A stretch of DNA of 64,000 bases from Candidatus Binatia bacterium (GTDB taxonomy: Bacteria > Vulcanimicrobiota > Vulcanimicrobiia > Vulcanimicrobiales > Vulcanimicrobiaceae), in NCBI GenBank assembly GCA_035544215.1, contig DATKHY010000006.1, forward strand, positions 44,485-108,484. The letters run 5' to 3'. This document shows positions 61,268 through 64,000 of this stretch, piece after piece. The first letter of the stretch is position 1. Each line of letters starts with the position of its first letter. The notes under the pieces were generated by a model. The model saw nothing but the letters and a program-made list of their open reading frames with translations, did no database searches and was not told where the DNA came from. Position numbers and translations under genes: made by a program.

Positions 61268-64000
61268 ATGAGTTCACATCGAACCCTCCGTCACGCGGCT
61301 GTCACCGCACTGTTGCTTTTAGGCATACTCAGCCAGGGAACATGGGCACTGGCTGGAGTCACCGGCAACATCTCGGGGACGGTCAAGGACTCCAGTGGCG
61401 CACCGATTGCCGGCGTAGAAGTGCAGGCTGTCGCGCCCTCCGAAGTCCGATCCGCGTCGACGGACGCGGGGGGACATTTTGTTATCCTCTCGCTCGGTCC
61501 AGACACGTATACAATTAACCTTACTCGGTCGGGATATCAGAGCGTCTCATTTCCGGGCGTAACGGTATTTGCGGACCAAACACAGAGCGTCGCCTATACA
61601 ATGGTGAAGGCGCTCAAGACGATTGCTCGGGTCACGTCCCAGGCCGGTGCGTCGCTGGTCAAGTCCGGCGTCGGCAGCGACCTGTATAGCGTCAACGCCA
61701 CGCAGGCTGCGGCCGCAAAAGCGCTGGGCGGGGGCGGCAACCTGAACAACGCCTACTCGGCCATGGCCTCGGTCCCCGGCGTGCAAACGTCGCCGGGCGG
61801 CATGGGCTGGGACTTCAACAACGCGTACGTCCGCGGCCAAAACGGTTACTACACCGGGTTTGAGTACGACGGCATCCCGGTCAACCGCGCGTTCGACAAC
61901 TACAACGCCTCCACCGAATCCAGCCTGGGCCTCCAAGAGCTCCAGGTCTACACCGGCGGCGGCCCGTCGAGCGTCGGCTCGGCCGGCACGGCCGGGTTCA
62001 TCAACCAGGTGATCAAGACGGGTACCTTCCCGGGCTTCGCCAATGCGAATCTCGGAATCGGCACCCCGACGTTCTACCATCAGGCGCAGGTCGAAGTCGG
62101 CGGATCGACGCCCGACCGGACGTTCAGCTACTACGTCGGGCTCCTGGGCTACAACCAGGCGTACCGGTTCCTGGACTCCAGCAACGGCGCCGGCTACATG
62201 ACTCCGGGCGGCATCTACTCGGGTCCGGCGGCCATCGGCTTCGGCATCGGCTACATCTGCACGACGGCCAACTGTCAAGGCGTCAAGCCGTCGTGTCCGG
62301 TCGGAGCCGGCCCCAACAACTTGAGCGGAGCGGGCTGCTGGGAGTTCTACAGCGGACTCGACGCGTTTCCGGATACGATCAGTGACCGCGAAAACGTGAT
62401 CAACCTGCACATGGGCATTCCCAAGCGCAACGGTCTGCGGGATGACGTGCAGCTGATGTGGAGCGGTTCGGCGCTCAACAACTACTTCTACCAATCGCCG
62501 AACGACATCGGCACCAGCTTCAACCAGTTCTCGTGGGCACTCTTCCACGGCGCCCACACGGCGCCGGTCTGCGGCCAGACCGTGGTGGTGCCGTGGGCCA
62601 ACGTCACCGCCAACGCGTGCGCGCCGGGCGCGTTCGCATCGTACGGTGACAACGTGGCCTACAACACGGCGTTCGGTACCGCCATCGCGAGCAGCCCGAC
62701 GAACTTCAAGGCGCCGGGTCTGTACTACGTGCCGGGTACGCCGGCGCACGCGTTCAACGGACCGATCCCGCTGTACGACAACAACGTCAATCCGTTGACC
62801 AACGACACGGGCATCACGAAAATCCAGTACACCTACGCGCTGAGCCAATCGGCGTATCTGCGCGCGTACGGCTACACCTTCTACTCCGACTGGCTCCAAG
62901 AGAGTCCGATCTTCGGCGGAACCGACGAGAGCGTGGGCTCAGTTCCCTCGGCAGAGTATTTGTTGCTGACCCACACCGCGGGCGGCGCGCTGGACTTCCA
63001 GGATCAGATCAACGAGCAGAACCTGCTCACGCTCGACGGTAACTACTCGACGGCGGCCGTCACGCGCTTCAACAACTCGTCGGCCTACGCGGCCTGTCTC
63101 GGCTCATGTGCCATCGGCTCGCCGATCGGCTACATGGCAAAGGGAGCCAACGGTTTCACCTGCTACGGTACCAAAAACGGCAAGTTCGGCTACGCGGTTC
63201 CCTGCCTCTCGAGCAGTTACTATAGCGTCGCCAGCGGCAGCATCGTGGGGCCTTCCTGGACCAGCGGCGCGCTCTTAGGGCCTCAGTGTCCCGCCAGCGT
63301 GACGGGGTGCAGTGGCGGCTTCGCGGCTGCGGGAACGCCCGCTGCGCGCGCCGGCGCCACGTGGGACTCTCTATGGAGCGGCAACGCGACCGGCTCCTAC
63401 AACACGGTCAAGCCGAAGTTCACCAACGCGGCGCTGGCCGATCAGTTCCGGCCCAGCGATAAGTTCCTGATCAACGCGTCGATTCGTTACGACAACTTCG
63501 CGTACGATCTCCCCGATTCGCTGACGCCCGCCGACTCGTTCTACGCCAACATGAGCGCGAACTACACGTGCGTGCAGGCGTCGACGAACCAGGTCCTCAC
63601 GAAGCCGCTGCCTCCGGGCACGCCGCCGCCGGCGAGCGCACAGTACGTCGTCGGCGACTGCAACAAGGCCGCCGCGGCGCTCTTCCCAACCGGACCGAAA
63701 ACCGGCTGGGTGCATCCCAACGGCACGACCCAGGACGGCGTTGCGGCGCCGAACTTCTCGGCCAGTTCGCCGTCGTCGTACAACCTGAACTACTGGAGCC
63801 CGCGGTTCTCGGCGACCTACACCATGTCGCCGGACACCGTGCTGCGGGCCTCGGCGGGACGCTTCACGCAACCGCCGATCTCCGCGTCGGTCCAGTACCT
63901 CAGCCTCACCGGCGACGACCGGTCGGTCTGGAACAACACGATGAACCTCGGGTTCTACTCGCCGTTCCACCCGATTCCGGGTATCTCGTCGGCGCAGTAC
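61268..64000 (+). CDS. TonB-dependent receptor with carboxypeptidase-regulatory-like N-domain, 3'-truncated
   Basis: The frame from ATG 61268 is open to the end of the window (911 codons) and continues beyond. A signal (VTALLLLGILSQGTWALA) is followed by the carboxypeptidase-regulatory-like domain GNISGTVKDSSGAPIAGVEVQAVAPSEVR, GGHFVILSLGPDTYTINLTRSGYQ, then the plug-like region YVRGQNGYYTGFEYDGIPVNRAF, LQELQVYTGGGPSSVGSAGTAG, and a beta-barrel with Asn/Tyr/Phe-rich strands. This OmpA-independent, SusC/TonB-like type is usual in Acidobacteriota-like and Eremiobacterota-like genomes and imports glycans, metals or peptides. The ligand is unknown. Confidence 0.9.
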   Translation, partial: MSSHRTLRHAAVTALLLLGILSQGTWALAGVTGNISGTVKDSSGAPIAGVEVQAVAPSEVRSASTDAGGHFVILSLGPDTYTINLTRSGYQSVSFPGVTVFADQTQSVAYTMVKALKTIARVTSQAGASLVKSGVGSDLYSVNATQAAAAKALGGGGNLNNAYSAMASVPGVQTSPGGMGWDFNNAYVRGQNGYYTGFEYDGIPVNRAFDNYNASTESSLGLQELQVYTGGGPSSVGSAGTAGFINQVIKTGTFPGFANANLGIGTPTFYHQAQVEVGGSTPDRTFSYYVGLLGYNQAYRFLDSSNGAGYMTPGGIYSGPAAIGFGIGYICTTANCQGVKPSCPVGAGPNNLSGAGCWEFYSGLDAFPDTISDRENVINLHMGIPKRNGLRDDVQLMWSGSALNNYFYQSPNDIGTSFNQFSWALFHGAHTAPVCGQTVVVPWANVTANACAPGAFASYGDNVAYNTAFGTAIASSPTNFKAPGLYYVPGTPAHAFNGPIPLYDNNVNPLTNDTGITKIQYTYALSQSAYLRAYGYTFYSDWLQESPIFGGTDESVGSVPSAEYLLLTHTAGGALDFQDQINEQNLLTLDGNYSTAAVTRFNNSSAYAACLGSCAIGSPIGYMAKGANGFTCYGTKNGKFGYAVPCLSSSYYSVASGSIVGPSWTSGALLGPQCPASVTGCSGGFAAAGTPAARAGATWDSLWSGNATGSYNTVKPKFTNAALADQFRPSDKFLINASIRYDNFAYDLPDSLTPADSFYANMSANYTCVQASTNQVLTKPLPPGTPPPASAQYVVGDCNKAAAALFPTGPKTGWVHPNGTTQDGVAAPNFSASSPSSYNLNYWSPRFSATYTMSPDTVLRASAGRFTQPPISASVQYLSLTGDDRSVWNNTMNLGFYSPFHPIPGISSAQY

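Overview
The window is a gene-dense, high-G+C bacterial chromosome segment with no tRNA, rRNA, insertion sequence or CRISPR array that I could see. The gene mix points to a diderm member of the Terrabacteria side of the tree. WhiA and an RqcP-type S4 protein (typical of Gram-positive-related lineages) sit beside LptD-like, TonB-receptor, O-antigen-ligase and flagellar rod genes (outer-membrane traits). Candidatus Eremiobacterota (WPS-2) is my best guess, as an inference from gene content only. Genes are packed with start/stop overlaps of the NTGA type (ATGA, GTGA, TTGA), so GTG and TTG starts are common.

Layout. 1-2.0 kb: 3' part of leuB, a quinone-oxidoreductase-like gene and a small lipoprotein. 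2.1-5.8 kb: flagellar rod genes (FlgF-like, FlgG, a 63-aa FlgJ-type rod-binding protein), a FliA-type sigma factor and a small unknown gene. This operon is interrupted by an alpha/beta-hydrolase segment flanked by a second copy of the flgG 3' end. 5.8-11.6 kb (minus): rqcP-whiA-gap-pgk-tpiA-gpmI and a 34-codon ORF, coupling a ribosome-quality-control factor and WhiA to lower glycolysis. 11.6-13.6 kb: PadR regulator plus MATE exporter with a clear operator/promoter. 13.6-24.1 kb (minus): an exported DJ-1/PfpI protein, then a long coupled operon of GT2, O-antigen ligase, polytopic glycosyltransferase, mfd, a small ORF, parvulin lipoprotein, MazG and a Kal-like hotdog enzyme. 24.2-28.8 kb: a lipoprotein, an LptD-like barrel with a coupled starch-binding-like protein, and deoB.

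28.8-43.9 kb is a surface-polysaccharide locus: sugar-phosphate transferase, MurJ-family flippase, GT2, GT9, a 1297-aa AftD-like membrane protein, a repeat-containing membrane protein, a second giant membrane glycosyltransferase-like protein, and aminotransferase, dehydrogenase and hexapeptide acyltransferase genes that look like a WbpE/WbpB/WbpD set for a diamino-sugar. 43.9-47.9 kb (minus): small unknown genes, a class I aminotransferase, and an ECF sigma, zinc-finger anti-sigma and bactofilin-like membrane protein unit. 47.9-56.3 kb: rfbC, Wzx-like flippase, rfbD, the two lysine 5,6-aminomutase subunits (kamDE) embedded among nucleotide-sugar genes, gmd, an Rmd-like reductase, an ICMT-like methyltransferase and a CDF transporter. 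56.5-61.1 kb: thiolase, acyl-CoA dehydrogenase, sucC and sucD. 61.3 kb to the end: a TonB-dependent receptor with an N-terminal carboxypeptidase-regulatory-like domain, running off the window, preceded by a foldable leader.

The strongest leads are the scarred flagellar operon, the kamDE genes inside a deoxysugar operon, the AftD-like pair with its repeat protein, the PadR promoter/operator, and two genes (murJ and a small lipoprotein) whose signal or first membrane segment has no canonical start codon.
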